Positions 46,384 through 48,585 of a stretch of 48,585 nucleotides of DNA are shown here, piece by piece. Made by a program: the position numbers and the translations under genes. How positions within the stretch are numbered: position 1 is the stretch's first letter; each line of letters starts with the position of its first letter. Source of the DNA: a virus. The notes under the pieces were generated by a model, which searched no databases, had not been told where the DNA came from, and saw only the letters and a program-made list of their open reading frames with translations. The DNA is taken from IMG/VR virus record IMGVR_UViG_3300036892_000140, positions 1-48,585 of that record, one strand, 5' to 3'.

Positions 46384-47323
46384 CGGAGGAATAGCCTGGT
46401 GCGATGAAACCTGGAATCCGGTCCGCGGGTGCTCGCGAGTGAGCGAGGGCTGCCGGAACTGCTACGCGGAGCGCACGGCCGCGCGGTTCGCTGGTTCCTC
46501 CGGCCACGCCCTTGAGCGATTCGATGCGTTCCACGGGTTCGCGCAAATGACCCCCTCGGGCCCGCGCTGGACGGGCAAGGTCGAGCTGGTGGAGAAGCAT
46601 TTGGAAGACCCGCTGCACTGGAGGACGCCTAAGCGGGTGTTCGTGAACTCGATGAGCGACCTCTGGCATGAGAAACTCCGCAGCGACGATCCGGCAGAAA
46701 TTTATGCGGTGATGTCGGCCGCGTTCTGGCACGACTATCAGGTTCTGACCAAGCGGCCCCAGGTGCGCCTGGATGGATTCCGGGACATAGCCTTTTCGCG
46801 TGAGGTTGAGCAGCGACGACGACGCCACTTCGTAAACGGCGATGCGCCGCGCTTCGAGTGGCCGCTCCCCAATGTGTGGGAGGGCGTCTCCGTTGAAAAC
46901 CAGGCGACCGCCGACGAGCGCATTCCGCTGCTATTGCAGACGCCGGCGGCGGTGCGCTTTGTGAGCTACGAGCCAGCGCTCGGGCCGGTGGACTTTCATA
47001 GCTTCATCGGTCCCGATGTCACATACCACGTGCCGTCACTCGACTGGGTGATCGTGGGCGGCGAATCCGGGCCCGGCGCGCGGCCCTTCGATATCGCCTG
47101 GGCGCGCAACATCATCGCGCAGTGCAGGGCGGCGGGTGTGGCGTGCTTCGTGAAGCAGCTCGGGGCGAAGCCATACCAGTTTGGCGATCGTCCGTTTGAA
47201 CTACCGCGCGATCGCAAGGGAGGCGATTGGGACGAGTGGCCCGAGGACCTGCGCGTCCGCGAGTTCCCCGCGGTCCCCATTCTGGATTCTGAATTCTCGA
47301 ATTCTCCGGCGGTGTCGCCGTGA
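46367..47323 (+). CDS. Phage Gp37/Gp68 family protein (DUF5131, three-Cys radical-SAM-like)
   Basis: A 318-aa protein. The WNPVRGCSRVSEGCRNCYAE block (C22, C29, C32) is the diagnostic three-cysteine motif of this family, thought to be radical-SAM-like, with activity not established. The remaining segments FVNSMSDLWHE, VLTKRPQ, WEGVSVENQATADERIPLL and DWVIVGGESGPGARPFD also match the family and cover its full length. The usual three-Cys-motif partner gene (TcmP) is not seen; an HNH-like gene lies upstream. The C-terminus (ILDSEFSNS) is encoded by a heptamer array. GTG start. Confidence 0.9.
   Translation: MASQRNGGIAWCDETWNPVRGCSRVSEGCRNCYAERTAARFAGSSGHALERFDAFHGFAQMTPSGPRWTGKVELVEKHLEDPLHWRTPKRVFVNSMSDLWHEKLRSDDPAEIYAVMSAAFWHDYQVLTKRPQVRLDGFRDIAFSREVEQRRRRHFVNGDAPRFEWPLPNVWEGVSVENQATADERIPLLLQTPAAVRFVSYEPALGPVDFHSFIGPDVTYHVPSLDWVIVGGESGPGARPFDIAWARNIIAQCRAAGVACFVKQLGAKPYQFGDRPFELPRDRKGGDWDEWPEDLRVREFPAVPILDSEFSNSPAVSP
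47278..47306. repeat. Heptamer repeat, CAGAATT family, copy n (reverse)
   Basis: Reverse units (ATTCTGG, ATTCTGA, ATTCTCG, AATTCTCC) at the 3' end of the Gp37/Gp68 gene, read as ILDSEFSNS. Confidence 0.8.
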
Positions 47324-47379
47324 CCGCCGTATTGACAGCAAGCCATCTTGATAACCTGTTTCTCAAAGGAGAACAGGAC

Positions 47380-48585
47380 ATGGCGCGTCGTCGCGGACAG
47401 AGAAAAGGCTACCTGCGGATCGAGCACGGTAGCTGGCTGCTCACCTACCGGATTTACCAGTGGAACGTCGAGAAGAAGAAGAACCTGCCGGTTCGGGACA
47501 CGGTCACTATTGGGCCTGGCGAGGGGCCGGGAAAGCTCACCGAAAAGCAGGCTCAGCGCTTCGCCCATGACCACTTCCTAGCGCCGCTCGACAACACTGT
47601 CCTGCGGCCGCTCTCGACGCTCACCTTCGAGCAGTTCTGGGACAAGAGCTACGAGCCGCACAAGATCATCCGCAAAACGCTGAAGCTGGCCGCGCGGATG
47701 CAGTACGTGAGCCTTTGGAAGTGCTGGATCAAGCCGGTGCTGGGCACCGTGAAGCTGTGCGAATTGCAGCCGGACCATGCGCAAACGCTGGTGGACCGGA
47801 TCCTCGCGGCTGGCCGGAGCACCAAGACGGCCAACAGCGCCCGGATTGTGGCGTCGTCGATCTTCAGCTATGCGAAGATGCTCCGCGCGGCCTCGGGCGA
47901 TAATCCGTTCGGCCTGGTCGAGATGCCGGAGCAGCAACCGGTGCGGCCGCCGCGGGCGCTGACCTGGGACCAATGCAAAGGGCTGCTCGCCCTTTTGCCT
48001 AGCTTAGTGAGGGAGATGGTCCTTTGCGCGATCACGCTGTCGATGAACGTCAGCGAGCTGCGCGGGTTGCGCTGGAAGCACGTCAACCTGTCGCCCGAGT
48101 GGGCGCCGCTGGGCGGAGATGATGTTGCGCCTCCGCTGATGATCGCGGTGCGCGAGCACTACTATTACCGCGAGCGCGGGACGCTGAAGACCAAGAACCG
48201 CAAGCGTAACCTGCCGCTGCCGGTAGCGCTGCAGGCGGCGCTGGCACAATTAAAATTGTGCTCACGCTTCAATTCGCCCGATGACCCAGTTTTCGCGAAC
48301 CAGGCCGGGAAGCCGATCAGCGACAACAACGTGGTCAAGCGGGTGTTCGCGAAGCTGCCGATCGAGCTCGCCTGGGTGACATGGCACGTGTTCCGGCACA
48401 CGCATGCGACGTTGACCAAAATGTTGGGAGCCAGCGGGCAGGACCGGCGGGGGCTGATGGGGCACGGGTCGTTCGAGATGCTGGAGGTGTACACGCATGA
48501 GGACTACGAGCGAATGCGCGAGATCGTCGAGGGGCTAACCGCCCGGCTGCTGCCTCCGGCGGCCGGAAGGGGGACGGTGCAATGA
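47380..48585 (+). CDS. int: Tyrosine-family site-specific integrase
   Basis: A 401-aa recombinase expected to catalyse phage integration and, with an excision factor, excision. The core-binding domain (about 80-185) precedes a catalytic domain with R228 (ELRGLRW), K270 (TLKTKNRKR region), H336 and R339 (HVFRH), H362 (MGHGS) and nucleophile Y371 (EVYTHEDY). An N-terminal arm-binding-like basic segment is present. ATG at 47380 is preferred because AAAGGAG lies 8-14 nt upstream; a GTG at 47320 would add 20 residues. The gene reaches its own stop at the window edge, so any attachment site lies outside or is not visible. Confidence 0.95.
   Translation: MARRRGQRKGYLRIEHGSWLLTYRIYQWNVEKKKNLPVRDTVTIGPGEGPGKLTEKQAQRFAHDHFLAPLDNTVLRPLSTLTFEQFWDKSYEPHKIIRKTLKLAARMQYVSLWKCWIKPVLGTVKLCELQPDHAQTLVDRILAAGRSTKTANSARIVASSIFSYAKMLRAASGDNPFGLVEMPEQQPVRPPRALTWDQCKGLLALLPSLVREMVLCAITLSMNVSELRGLRWKHVNLSPEWAPLGGDDVAPPLMIAVREHYYYRERGTLKTKNRKRNLPLPVALQAALAQLKLCSRFNSPDDPVFANQAGKPISDNNVVKRVFAKLPIELAWVTWHVFRHTHATLTKMLGASGQDRRGLMGHGSFEMLEVYTHEDYERMREIVEGLTARLLPPAAGRGTVQ

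Noticed and set aside
11249-47306. Repeat arrays considered as CRISPR
   Set aside because: Units are 7 bp, degenerate and contiguous, with no spacers of constant length and no cas genes.
1-48585. tRNA genes and attachment-site core
   Set aside because: No cloverleaf-like sequence or typical T-loop was noticed by eye, and no pair of direct repeats near the ends was found. A dedicated search would be needed to exclude them.
1-48585. Similarity in length to phage lambda
   Set aside because: The length is close by coincidence; gene content and head/tail type differ.

Overview
The window is almost entirely one temperate bacteriophage genome, or a prophage cut at gene boundaries. It is GC-rich and densely packed with overlapping genes. 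Nearly all genes read on the + strand; a small cluster between about 38.7 and 40.6 kb reads on the - strand. The head and ejection genes follow a P22-like podovirus order: possible small terminase, TerL, portal, scaffold-like protein, coat, adaptor-like proteins, a gp10-like tail hub, fibre proteins, then three internal virion or ejection proteins. No tape measure, major tail tube or sheath gene is recognisable, so a short-tailed virion is inferred. The host cannot be read directly. High GC, Sec-type signal peptides and interspersed heptanucleotide repeats suggest a GC-rich diderm soil bacterium, possibly an Acidobacteriota; this is an inference.

Layout. 1-5.4 kb: a C5-cytosine methyltransferase lacking its N-terminus, a VRR-NUC nuclease, a D12-class adenine methyltransferase, a replication-initiator-like HTH protein carrying an iteron-like array in its own gene, a sigma-70-like protein and small membrane or zinc proteins. 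5.4-19.3 kb: TerL, a zinc/HTH protein, portal, small proteins, scaffold-like protein, a decoration-like protein, coat, and three fibre-like proteins with signal peptides. 19.3-32.4 kb: adaptor-like proteins, a repeat-containing tail protein, a 1352-residue gp10-like hub, a fibre-like protein and a 913-residue receptor-binding or hydrolase-like protein. 32.4-38.7 kb: GNAT acetyltransferase and three ejection-like proteins. 38.7-40.7 kb: small membrane and secreted proteins on both strands and a divergent pair of ribbon-helix-helix regulators. 40.7-48.6 kb: early or recombination genes (Sak4-like RecA-fold ATPase, Gp157-like, KTSC, winged-helix, HNH-like, Gp37/Gp68 radical-SAM-like) and a tyrosine integrase at the right edge.

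The most unusual property is the invasion of the genome by at least three families of heptanucleotide short tandem repeats. They lie mainly at gene boundaries. Four copies of the CAGAATT family carry a central hairpin core just upstream of late-gene start codons, and two of these cores have different stem sequences with pairing kept. Several arrays have been read into proteins. They supply N-terminal tails, linkers, the hydrophobic core of one signal peptide, part of a membrane protein, and probably a lost stop codon in the GNAT gene.

No endolysin, CI/Cro-type repressor, DNA polymerase, tRNA, CRISPR array or reverse transcriptase was recognised.
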